In this document: positions 5,724-12,352 of the stretch, piece after piece
How positions within the stretch are numbered: the stretch's first letter is position 1
Layout of the letters: each line of letters starts with the position of its first letter
NCBI GenBank assembly: GCA_910585915.1
Contig: CAJUGF010000008.1
Coordinates: forward strand, 1 to 32,270
Origin: an uncultured Bacilli bacterium
Lineage (GTDB): Bacteria > Bacillota_I > Bacilli_A > RF39 > UBA660
Length of the DNA stretch: 32,270 nt
Direction: 5' to 3'
Made by a program: the position numbers and the translations under genes
The notes under the pieces: generated by a model
Database searches by the model: none
Told to the model about the DNA's origin: nothing
The model's input: the letters and a program-made list of their open reading frames with translations, nothing else

Positions 5724-6902
5724 ATGAAAAAAGTTAAAGGGCTATTATTATTTTTAATTATTTCGATGTTTTTAGTTCCTAATATCACACATGCAGCAGG
5801 AAATAGAGCTTTTGTTATAGGAAGAAATTACGGAGATGGATTAAATACTACTATTGATGTAAATAATGCTACACCGATTTTAAGAGCAATGGGATTAGGA
5901 GTTGTACAAAGTACGGATCCAGCAATTGATTACATGCAAGGATATGAAGGAAGCATTAAACGTATGGAAAGTGATATTTTATTTTTCAGTGGTCATGCCA
6001 ATAGTTCACTAATGCATTTTTATCAATCAGGTGGTCCATCTAATAGAGATTTTTATATACGTAATTCGGTGAATTCTTCTAATACAGTCGGTTTACAAAG
6101 CTATGATATGAATCAAGTTAAATTAATTGTATGGGGCGGGTGTCAAACATCAGCGGGAAATAATAGTATAACAAAGCAAAGTGTAGACCGTGGTGCTAAA
6201 GCAGCTATAGGTTGGAATCAATCAATTCAACAGGGATCACATACAGAATGGTTTCAAAAATTTTGGAACGCTTCTACTATGGGAACCATAGAATCAGCTA
6301 AAAATTCTGCTAATTCATTTTCTTACTCTGATAATAGAGTCAAAGATAATAAAACTTATGGAAATTGGTATCAAAATTTAAGAAGTCTAAGATCAACAAG
6401 CTTAAATGAAGATGACAGAGAGCACAATTTCAATATTAATATTTCTAATATGAATGATAGCGAAATATTAAATGTGATTTATGATAATATAAAAGAATCT
6501 GTTGATAATAATTTTGACTCAAAAAATTATATAGTTGAAATTAACAATTCTGATGAAACAAAAATAATAGATCTAGTTTTTGTAGAGAATGAAATAAGAA
6601 CGAAATTAGGATTTACAATTTTTATTGAAGATAATATGATTACTAAGATTTATGATAATATGAAAAATATTGATGTTTTAGAACTAAAAAATAAGCTATC
6701 AATTAATCTTCAAAAGAATATGTATTCAATATCTCGTATAACACCTTTTATTGATAATAATACTTTTAATATTATCAGTACTAAAGAATATAATTATTAT
6801 GATGATGAAACAAATAATATATATCATATAATTAATTATGAGCTAGAAAATATTGAAGATGGAACGCTTCATATAAAAGAATTTAAAACATTATTATCTT
6901 AA
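5724..6902 (+). CDS. Secreted caspase-like cysteine peptidase candidate
   Basis: This is a 392-aa protein. Residues 1-25 form a classic signal peptide (KKVKGLLLFLIISMFLVP, cleavage near THAAG). Residues about 26-200 look like an alpha/beta domain with hydrophobic strands ending in catalytic-type residues: DILFFSGHANSS (His91) and VKLIVWGGCQTSAG (Cys140). A strand-GHA plus strand-GGC pair is the dyad layout of caspase, CHAT and C25 folds. The C-terminal half (about 225-392) is an unassigned Asn/Asp/Ile-rich domain. A ribosome-binding site AAAGGAGAAAG precedes the start and a terminator follows. Peptidase activity is inferred from the dyad alone, and the gene stands as a single unit. Confidence 0.65.
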   Translation: MKKVKGLLLFLIISMFLVPNITHAAGNRAFVIGRNYGDGLNTTIDVNNATPILRAMGLGVVQSTDPAIDYMQGYEGSIKRMESDILFFSGHANSSLMHFYQSGGPSNRDFYIRNSVNSSNTVGLQSYDMNQVKLIVWGGCQTSAGNNSITKQSVDRGAKAAIGWNQSIQQGSHTEWFQKFWNASTMGTIESAKNSANSFSYSDNRVKDNKTYGNWYQNLRSLRSTSLNEDDREHNFNINISNMNDSEILNVIYDNIKESVDNNFDSKNYIVEINNSDETKIIDLVFVENEIRTKLGFTIFIEDNMITKIYDNMKNIDVLELKNKLSINLQKNMYSISRITPFIDNNTFNIISTKEYNYYDDETNNIYHIINYELENIEDGTLHIKEFKTLLS

Positions 6903-6926
6903 AAATATATAATAAAATGCCCAGAT

Positions 6927-6978
6927 AAAAAAGAATAATATTATATTATATTATATTATATTGTTCTTTTTTAATTTT
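6927..6978 (+). terminator. Terminator with TTATA pentamer repeats in its stem-loop
   Basis: AAAAAAGAA (6927-6935) pairs with TTCTTTTTT (6964-6972), and a T-rich tract follows. The loop region holds four consecutive TTATA units (about 6941-6960), a short microsatellite that may vary in length. Confidence 0.65.
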
Positions 6979-7106
6979 TAATAAAAATCATTTTGTATTA
7001 ATTTGTTATTTTTCGAATCGATTTGTCAGAAATATGTCAGAAAAATCATATTATTTGATTTTCATTATATTAGAAATCAGTATTTAAAGCAAAAAAAAAG
7101 ATAGAT

Positions 7107-7163
7107 AGCCTTGCCAAGGTTTGGGTGTTGCAGTCCCACGCCTTACCACTTGGCTAAAGCTCC
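7107..7163 (-). pseudogene. tRNA-Cys-like gene with intact 5' half and degenerate 3' half
   Basis: Reading the minus strand from 7163: GGAGCTT acceptor strand, TA, D-arm GCC-AAGTGGTAA-GGC, then anticodon arm TGGGA-CTGCAAC-ACCCA with anticodon GCA (Cys). The stem has one A-A mismatch at its base next to the loop. After that the match stops. There is no GGTTCGA T-loop and no AAGCTCC to pair with the acceptor. Instead comes CCTTGCCAAGG-type palindromic sequence (7109-7119) and a nine-T run at 7099-7091. A perfect promoter precedes it. It is either a tRNA-Cys pseudogene or an expressed tRNA-like RNA. Confidence 0.65.
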
Positions 7164-7181
7164 ACAAACCTAACAACTAAT

Positions 7182-7210
7182 ATTCTAATATAAATATGAA
7201 CCTTTGTCAA
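7182..7210 (-). promoter_or_regulatory. Consensus promoter of the tRNA-Cys-like locus
   Basis: On the minus strand TTGACA (7210-7205) and TAGAAT (7187-7182) are separated by 17 bases. The acceptor sequence begins about 19 bases after the -10 box, normal spacing for a tRNA gene. Confidence 0.75.
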
Positions 7211-7303
7211 AGTATTCTTAATATATAATATGCAAGTCTATGTTTGATTATGAAAAAAAATAGTCTAAAGATGTCGAATTTGTAAAATAATAATAAAAAG
7301 ATC

Positions 7304-7332
7304 TTGCGAAACCATAGTGATTTTGATAATAT
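7304..7332 (+). promoter_or_regulatory. Promoter of the major TasA-like subunit gene
   Basis: TTGCGA (7304-7309) and TAATAT (7327-7332) are 17 bases apart, 30 bases before the ATG at 7362. AAGGAGG follows at 7342-7348. Confidence 0.6.
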
Positions 7333-7361
7333 TGGTATTGTAAGGAGGATACAGAAAGGTT

Positions 7362-8063
7362 ATGGAAAAGAAAAATACAATCTTGTTAACAGTGATCGCT
7401 GTAGCAACATTATTGGTTGCAGTAGTAGGTGCTACATTTGCATACTTTACAGCAACAGTTACAGACAATCGTAATACAGATGCTGATAGTGGAAAAACAA
7501 ACCTAACTACATCTAACGTTGCTGGAACTACAACAGTTGCTAATGTCGATGGTGAAGCTGGTAAATTCACAAAAGCTGACATTTATCCAGGGCACAAAGA
7601 AGTTGCAGCATTATCTGTAACTGCGAGCGGTGAAGAAGGATCTAAAAGTATCGTTGATATTATTTATGATATTACTGAGAATGGACTAGGCGCAGATAAT
7701 GTAAAAGTTAGAGTGTATCGTTCAACAACTGCAAGAAACATAGGAGCAGACAATACAACTAATTTCTTTGGTTGTGCAGCTCAAACAGAACCAGCAGATG
7801 ATGGAACAACTCATTTCTTTGAAACTTGTACAGTAACAAATGATAATGAAGCTGCTAGTCTAGGAACACTTGTAAATGAAGTAACATTAACTGGTGGAGT
7901 TCAATCAAACCTTAAATTAGCTACTGAAACTATTACTGTGGGTACAACAGATACTACCAATTATTACTATGTTGTTGTTGAATTTGTAAATCAAGACAAA
8001 GATCAAAATGATGTCATGAATACAACTTTAACAGGAACAATTAAAGTTCAAGCAGCTGCTTAA
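7362..8063 (+). CDS. TasA/camelysin-like secreted surface-fibre subunit
   Basis: This is a 233-aa protein. The N-terminus has the SipW-type signal: a few charged residues (MEKKN), a hydrophobic helix about 5-27, then VVGATFAYFT, the short motif typical of TasA- and camelysin-family proteins processed by SipW. The mature part is Thr/Asn/Val-rich and predicted mostly beta, with two Cys (FFGCAAQ and FETCTV) that may form a disulfide. Bacterial TasA relatives assemble into extracellular fibres in biofilms; this role is inferred. GGAGG lies upstream, though at a longer than usual distance (about 13 bases), with AAAGG nearer. It has its own strong promoter and a strong terminator, as expected for an abundant subunit. 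Codon use is cleaner and GC slightly higher than in the neighbours. Confidence 0.8.
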   Translation: MEKKNTILLTVIAVATLLVAVVGATFAYFTATVTDNRNTDADSGKTNLTTSNVAGTTTVANVDGEAGKFTKADIYPGHKEVAALSVTASGEEGSKSIVDIIYDITENGLGADNVKVRVYRSTTARNIGADNTTNFFGCAAQTEPADDGTTHFFETCTVTNDNEAASLGTLVNEVTLTGGVQSNLKLATETITVGTTDTTNYYYVVVEFVNQDKDQNDVMNTTLTGTIKVQAAA

Positions 8064-8093
8064 TAAGAGCCTTATGATTCTCTTATTAACTTT

Positions 8094-8120
8094 AAAACTC
8101 ATTTGCAATGAGTTTTTTTT
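8094..8120 (+). terminator. Strong terminator after the major subunit gene
   Basis: AAAACTCATT (8094-8103) and AATGAGTTTT (8107-8116) make a 10-bp stem with a 3-base loop and a long T run. A preceding small hairpin, AATAAGAG with CTCTTATT, covers the stop codon. Confidence 0.85.
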
Positions 8121-8155
8121 TGCTTTATTTTCCGCATATTTTAAATCGCTTTATC

Positions 8156-8185
8156 TTGATTATCATAAACTACCTATGATATAAT
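8156..8185 (+). promoter_or_regulatory. Promoter of the Asp-repeat surface protein gene
   Basis: TTGATT (8156-8161) and a perfect TATAAT (8180-8185) are separated by 18 bases, 37 bases before the ATG at 8223. Confidence 0.65.
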
Positions 8186-8222
8186 CTGAGTAATAATAGA
8201 ATAAGAGGAAAGGAAAATCATT

Positions 8223-9500
8223 ATGGATCAAAATGAGAAAAAGCCAATTGAAAATAATGTAGACTTTGAAGAACAGTATCAAGAATTATTAGCAGAAGAA
8301 AAAGAGGCAGCAAGAAAAAAGACTTTCATAATCATTTTTTTGTGCTTAATGATTATTTTCATAGCAATGATAGGATCAACCTATTCATACATTAGATTAT
8401 ATGGAGGGCTACATAAAGATGATAATAAATGTACACTTAATTGTGATTTAAATGGCGATGGAAAATGTGATCTAAATTGTGATACCAATAATGATGGAGT
8501 TGCTGATTTAAATATTGATTTAGATGGCGATATGGTTTGTGATGTCAACTGCGACATCGTACTGTCCGAAGTGCAAACAGGAAACATTGATTATGGAAAT
8601 AATAAAAAACCAACTTTTAATGTTGATACGGATGGAGATGGCAAGCCAGATAAAAATCCAACTAATCAAGATACTGATGGAGACGGAGTTTGTGATATAA
8701 ATTGTGATACAGATGGTGATAATCGCCCAGATATCAATATTGATATAGATGGAGATGGCAAGCCAGATATCAACATCGACACTGATGGCGATAAAAAACC
8801 AGATATCAACATTGATGTAGATAAAGATGGTAAACCAGATATTAACATTGACACTGATGGCGATGAAAAGCCAGACAGAAATCCAATTAATCAAGATACC
8901 AATGGCGATGGCATTTGCGATTTAAATTGTGATACAGATGGTGATGGAATACCAGATATTAACATTGATATAGATGGTGATGGTAAACCAGATATCAACA
9001 TTGACACGAATGGTGATAAAAAACCAGATACCAACATCGATACAGATGGTGATGGAAAATGTGATAAAGTATGTACTAATAATAACAATAATGGAGGATC
9101 AGTAAATATTGATTCTGAAAAAAATAGTGTGTTGTATGTTTCTTATTTAAACAAAATTGTAGCAAACGAAATCGTTCCTGGATGGAAAGATGAGTTAAAG
9201 TTTTCTGTAAACAATAATACAAATAAAACGCTAATGTTTAACATCAAAATAACAAATGTAACGAATGACTTTAATCCAACGAGTGACTTAGTCTATACTT
9301 TAAAAAGAGATGGTATAAACATTACAAACCAAGAAATTGCCCCTACACAAGATACATACATTTTAAAGAATGTAATTATTCCTGGAAATACAACATATAT
9401 CTATGCTTTAGAACATGAATTCTTAGAAACTGGTATAAACCAAAATGGAAATAGGGGAAAATCATTTGGTGGTAAAATAGAAATAGAAGCCGTAAATTAA
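8223..9500 (+). CDS. Surface protein with 15 Asp-rich calcium-binding-like repeats and a TasA-like C-terminus
   Basis: This 425-aa protein has a charged cytoplasmic start (1-33) and a hydrophobic helix (34-57) ending in MIGSTYSYI, which resembles a SipW-type signal or membrane anchor. Residues 75-284 hold 15 copies of a 12-residue unit of the form D-x-D-G-D-G-K-P-D-I-N-I. Such acidic DxDGDxxxD loops bind calcium in thrombospondin type 3 and related bacterial stalk repeats. Five units carry Cys in place of Pro or Ile (e.g. KCDLNC), so the stalk may be cross-linked. Residues about 295-425 look like a beta-sandwich of the TasA/camelysin type (SVLYVSYLNKIVANEIVPGW). AAGAGGAAAGG precedes the ATG. 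The next gene is a SipW-type peptidase, the expected processing enzyme. Confidence 0.8.
   Translation: MDQNEKKPIENNVDFEEQYQELLAEEKEAARKKTFIIIFLCLMIIFIAMIGSTYSYIRLYGGLHKDDNKCTLNCDLNGDGKCDLNCDTNNDGVADLNIDLDGDMVCDVNCDIVLSEVQTGNIDYGNNKKPTFNVDTDGDGKPDKNPTNQDTDGDGVCDINCDTDGDNRPDINIDIDGDGKPDINIDTDGDKKPDINIDVDKDGKPDINIDTDGDEKPDRNPINQDTNGDGICDLNCDTDGDGIPDINIDIDGDGKPDINIDTNGDKKPDTNIDTDGDGKCDKVCTNNNNNGGSVNIDSEKNSVLYVSYLNKIVANEIVPGWKDELKFSVNNNTNKTLMFNIKITNVTNDFNPTSDLVYTLKRDGINITNQEIAPTQDTYILKNVIIPGNTTYIYALEHEFLETGINQNGNRGKSFGGKIEIEAVN
8445..9074 (+). repeat. Fifteen tandem 36-bp coding repeats with higher-order duplication
   Basis: Each unit is about 36 bp and encodes a DxDGDxxPDINI-type loop. Units 4 and 10 are lengthened to end in NPTNQ or NPINQ. 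The five or six units after each are similar in the same order, so a block of about 230 bp has itself been duplicated. Length variation between strains is likely. Confidence 0.85.
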
Positions 9501-9520
9501 ACGGTTTCTTTTCAAAATAG

Positions 9521-9545
9521 AACAAGAATATTTCTTGTTTTTTTG
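9521..9545 (+). terminator. Terminator after the Asp-repeat gene
   Basis: AACAAGAA (9521-9528) and TTCTTGTT (9532-9539) with a 3-base loop, then a T run. Confidence 0.8.
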
Positions 9546-9563
9546 ATTTGTATAGATTATAAT
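9535..9563 (+). promoter_or_regulatory. Promoter of the signal peptidase gene
   Basis: TTGTTT (9535-9540) and TATAAT (9558-9563) are 17 bases apart. The -35 box overlaps the stem of the preceding terminator. The ATG is at 9589. Confidence 0.55.
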
Positions 9564-9588
9564 ATAAAATAGAATAGGAAGGGTAGCT

Positions 9589-10563
9589 ATGAAGCCAAAG
9601 GAAAACTATAATGGTTTTAAAAAAACATTCAAATTCATTGCTAATATTATTTCCTGGACTATCTTAGTAGTCTTACTTTTAATAGCTGCCTTTTTAGCAT
9701 ACTACTTTATTGCAACCAAAATGTACGCAAGTAAAGGGAAAAAATTTGAACCTGCTGTTGGACTTTATACTATAGTCAGTCCAAGTATGACTCCTAACCT
9801 AAATGTTTATGATGTCATAGTAGATACAAAAGTAAAAAAACCAGAAGACATCAAAGTCGGAGATATTATAACATTTGTATCAAGAAGTACAATTTCAAAA
9901 GGGTTAACTATTACACATCGTGTAGTAGCAATTGTCGAAACAGAAGAAGGCCTAGAATATAAAACACAAGGAGATAATAACTTAAGCCCAGACTCAACAA
10001 CTGTACCATTTAAAAATGTATTGGGGAAGGTATTAATAAAGATACCACAATTGGGAAGAATTCAATCATTTTTATCAAGTTCCTCTGGATGGCTATTAAT
10101 CGTTGTAATACCTGCATTAATAATCATAATCAGTGATGTTGTTAAAATATTCCGCTTGTCAAAAGCTAAGAAAAAAGTTGGAGAAGCCTTAACAACAGAA
10201 GAAGCAAACATAACCAAAGAAGAAGAGAAAAAAGAAGAAATTAAAGAGAAATTAAAAAAACGTTATAACAGTGAAAGATCGCAATATGAACCAGATCCAT
10301 TAAGAACAGATATAGAATTAACAAAAGTGGAGGCATATGAGCAGATAAAAGAAAAAAATGAAGAAGCACCTGTTGTTGAAAAAACTCCTCAAGATGAAAT
10401 AATATTTGAAGAAAAAATTGAAAAAGATCAAGAAATGGAAAAAGCTCAAGAAGAAGTAGCAAATGATATTCCACTAGTTGAAAAAAAATCGTTCACTTTT
10501 GATTTACCAAAATTAAAAGAAGAAACAAAGTCAGATCCTAAGAAGAAGAAAAAAAGACGTTAA
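9589..10563 (+). CDS. sipW: SipW-type (ER-type) signal peptidase I with long charged tail
   Basis: This is a 324-aa membrane protease that should cut the signals of the TasA-like proteins around it. Residues about 20-43 are the first membrane helix. The catalytic motif VSPSMTP gives Ser66, and THRV gives His110 in place of the usual Lys, which marks the SipW/ER type. QGDNN contains the conserved Asp129. A second helix lies at about 168-188. Unlike the roughly 190-residue family norm, this protein continues for about 135 residues of Lys/Glu-rich, probably cytoplasmic, coiled-coil-like tail ending in DPKKKKKRR. GGAAGGG precedes the ATG. Family identity is firm; the tail's role is unknown. Confidence 0.9.
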   Translation: MKPKENYNGFKKTFKFIANIISWTILVVLLLIAAFLAYYFIATKMYASKGKKFEPAVGLYTIVSPSMTPNLNVYDVIVDTKVKKPEDIKVGDIITFVSRSTISKGLTITHRVVAIVETEEGLEYKTQGDNNLSPDSTTVPFKNVLGKVLIKIPQLGRIQSFLSSSSGWLLIVVIPALIIIISDVVKIFRLSKAKKKVGEALTTEEANITKEEEKKEEIKEKLKKRYNSERSQYEPDPLRTDIELTKVEAYEQIKEKNEEAPVVEKTPQDEIIFEEKIEKDQEMEKAQEEVANDIPLVEKKSFTFDLPKLKEETKSDPKKKKKRR

Positions 10564-10661
10564 AAGGGAAAAATTATCTCTAACAAAAAATGTCTTTTTT
10601 TATTGCATTTATAAAAATAATTGTGTAGTATAAAGATCACTTTTTGGGGGATATATATAAT

Positions 10662-11198
10662 ATGAAAAATATAAATAAAATAATTCACTGGAAAATGATT
10701 GAAATAACACTCTTAGTATCTATAATTTTAATAAGCATCCCTTTATGGAAGAAACTTGAAATAAAGGAATATTTATCCACTGCTGCCTTTTTTTCAAAAG
10801 CTAAATATACATATTTAGAAGTTGATGATAATCAATGGACTGATATGTACCCAATCCAAGATGAGGAAGCATTAGTTAATTTAAAACCAACCATTTTAAG
10901 CGTAAAAAATGAGACAAAAACAAAAGAAAACTATACCCTAATATTAAAGATTTCTAAATCATCAACATTAGATGTTAAGTGCCTAAATATTGCTTTAAAT
11001 GATCAAATTTCTCCTTTAAAAAATCATTTTATGTTGGAAGATCAAGATAACATGTTTTTTAAGTTAGATTCATCATCTATCATAGGTGAGACAAAAAAAT
11101 ATAACTTCTTGATGTGGATGGATAAAAGCACAGGCAATGAAATGCAAAATAAAACATTAAGTTACATTTTTGAATTACAAGAAAAAGTTGCGATTTAA
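10662..11198 (+). CDS. Minor TasA-like or accessory protein of the fibre locus
   Basis: This 178-aa protein has a membrane helix at about residues 13-30 (IEITLLVSIILISIPLW). A beta-rich extracellular part follows, with conserved-looking phrases such as ENYTLILKIS and KYNFLMWMDKSTG, the latter typical of TasA/camelysin-like domains. The start at 10662 follows GGGGGAT by about 11 bases. An in-frame TTG at 10644 lies before that site and is unlikely. It is the fourth gene of the SipW locus and may anchor or initiate the fibre. The signal lacks the exact GATFAYF motif, so processing by SipW is uncertain. Confidence 0.65.
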   Translation: MKNINKIIHWKMIEITLLVSIILISIPLWKKLEIKEYLSTAAFFSKAKYTYLEVDDNQWTDMYPIQDEEALVNLKPTILSVKNETKTKENYTLILKISKSSTLDVKCLNIALNDQISPLKNHFMLEDQDNMFFKLDSSSIIGETKKYNFLMWMDKSTGNEMQNKTLSYIFELQEKVAI

Positions 11199-11590
11199 CT
11201 TCAAATGATAAATGAACGAAGGCTAAAGATGTAATAATTACTTGTATTTTTTTGTTAAGTGATAAAATTTCATAGCTTAAAAGAAGTGCTTTTATACTTA
11301 TTATCAAATTATAGAAATATAATCGGAATTAATAGAACAAAGATGTGCAATGGTAATTGAACACAGTAAGAAAGAGAATTTCTTGTCTTTATAATAAAGA
11401 AATGATAAAATTATTCAAGAAACGGGGCGTATGTTTGCCTAAAATACTTAAGAAAATTAGGTGTTTTTAGATTATAAATTAGGACAAGGTGTAAAAGAGT
11501 CAGTTTATAAGTACAATAACAACAAAGTAATTAAAATATTTAAAATGACAAAGTTGGTATAAAAAATTGAAATAAGAATGTGAGGTAAAT
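11199..11590. other. Gap with terminator-like hairpin and a kinase-like gene fragment
   Basis: No intact gene is visible. CCTAA (11438-11442) and TTAGG (11457-11461) followed by TGTTTTT form a weak terminator-like hairpin. The stretch 11461-11562 encodes a kinase-like fragment, listed separately. The remainder is featureless AT-rich DNA. Confidence 0.4.
11461..11562 (+). pseudogene. Kinase-like N-lobe fragment
   Basis: A short open frame, 33 codons from GTG 11461 to TAA 11562, reads LDYKLGQGVKESVYKY then NNNKVIKIFK. A glycine-rich loop followed by VYK and a VIKIFK strand looks like the ATP-binding N-lobe start of a protein-kinase-like or aminoglycoside-phosphotransferase-like protein. Nothing after the stop continues the fold. 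It is probably the leftover 5' end of a deleted gene. Confidence 0.35.
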
Positions 11591-11929
11591 ATGACTAAAA
11601 CATTAAATAATCAAAATACGTATTACCGTATAACCTATAATGGAGAAGGAATTTATAACGCTTTAAAAAATATAGTTGGGCTAGATACATGGAAAGATTT
11701 GTTAAACAATAAACAGTTAAATTGGTTACCAAAACCACCAGAATATTCTTCTAAAAATATTTCTTATTTTACTAAAAAAGGATATGAATTGTTTGAACAA
11801 AAAACGTTACCAATATTATTGAAATGTTTAGAAAAAGAGAACATTAAAATCAATATCTATAATGAAATATGTAATAATATTTTATATATAGATGAATATC
11901 AAATAGTGATAGAAATCAGTGAAAAATAA
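11591..11929 (+). CDS. Unknown 112-aa protein
   Basis: This soluble protein begins MTKTLNNQNTYYRITYNGEG and includes a Pro-rich turn (WLPKPPEYSS). I recognise no family. GTGAGG lies 5 bases before the ATG, so translation is likely. It directly follows the kinase-like fragment (28 bases), so both may come from one cargo module, for instance an enzyme and its partner, of which only this gene is intact. It has no signal peptide. Confidence 0.65.
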   Translation: MTKTLNNQNTYYRITYNGEGIYNALKNIVGLDTWKDLLNNKQLNWLPKPPEYSSKNISYFTKKGYELFEQKTLPILLKCLEKENIKINIYNEICNNILYIDEYQIVIEISEK

Positions 11930-11993
11930 TAACTAACTATCAAATTAGATAAATATAGGTAAAAGTAGTAAATTAGTTTAAATCATTAGTCAA

Positions 11994-12027
11994 TTTGTGG
12001 CCGATATTTGTGTCTAAGAAAAAAAGT
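11994..12027 (+). repeat. Dispersed repeat, copy 1
   Basis: Begins TTTGTGGCCGATATTTGTG and continues into an AAGAAAAAAAGT tail. It matches copy 3 at 14019-14052 at nearly every position over 34 bases. In one frame it encodes LVNLWPIFVSKKKS. Confidence 0.75.
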
Positions 12028-12129
12028 AGAGACACCTTCAAAAAACTTATTTTTAGTGCCATTTAATATCATTTAATTCAGAAAAAAAGAACTAAATATC
12101 ACTAAGTAATATTAGATGAATAAATATAA

Positions 12130-12151
12130 TTTGTGGCCAACATTCGTGTCT
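12130..12151 (+). repeat. Dispersed repeat, copy 2
   Basis: Begins TTTGTGGCCAACATTCGTG and matches copies 1 and 3 over 22 bases, then diverges. In the same frame it encodes NLWPTFVS and a stop. Confidence 0.75.
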
Positions 12152-12306
12152 TAATTATATCATTAAAAGAGTATATGATAAAATAATTAGAATCTGCAAA
12201 AGATGCATAAAAAGATTGAGATAGAAAAGTAAAGAAACTTAAAATTCTAACAAATAGTTTTTACGGAAAAATAGAGAAACAACAATTTAATTAAACACTA
12301 CACATG

Positions 12307-12333
12307 TTGACATGGTTCTTAATTCGGTATAAT
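12307..12333 (+). promoter_or_regulatory. Promoter of the HTH-SDR fusion gene
   Basis: TTGACA (12307-12312) and TATAAT (12328-12333) are both perfect, but only 15 bases apart. TAATAT at 12330-12335 gives a 17-base spacer. The start codon at 12353 follows closely, so the leader is very short. Confidence 0.65.
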
Positions 12334-12352
12334 ATATAAATGGGTGATCGAA

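Larger units (their letters stand above)
11930..12352. other. Repeat-bearing gap upstream of the HTH-SDR gene
   Basis: No intact gene is visible. The gap holds two copies of the dispersed repeat (11994-12027 and 12130-12151) and, at its right end, the promoter of the HTH-SDR gene. Between them are short AT-rich segments of the type ATTTAATATCATTTAA that recur near the third repeat. Confidence 0.5.

Noticed and set aside
6941..6961. TTATA repeats as iterons or an origin
   Set aside because: Only four pentamers within a terminator stem-loop, with no replication gene nearby.
7107..7163. Functional tRNA-Cys
   Set aside because: No T-loop consensus and no 3' acceptor strand complementary to GGAGCTT.
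7265..7582. Minus-strand frame opposite the start of the TasA-like gene
   Set aside because: It overlaps the promoter and coding start of a convincing gene and has low-complexity composition.
8445..9074. Regular 36-bp repeats as a CRISPR array
   Set aside because: The units are contiguous, coding and without unique spacers.
8381..9088. Several long open frames on the minus strand opposite the Asp-rich repeat
   Set aside because: They arise because the repeat codons lack stops on the other strand; the translations are simple repeats of the same unit with no ribosome-binding site.
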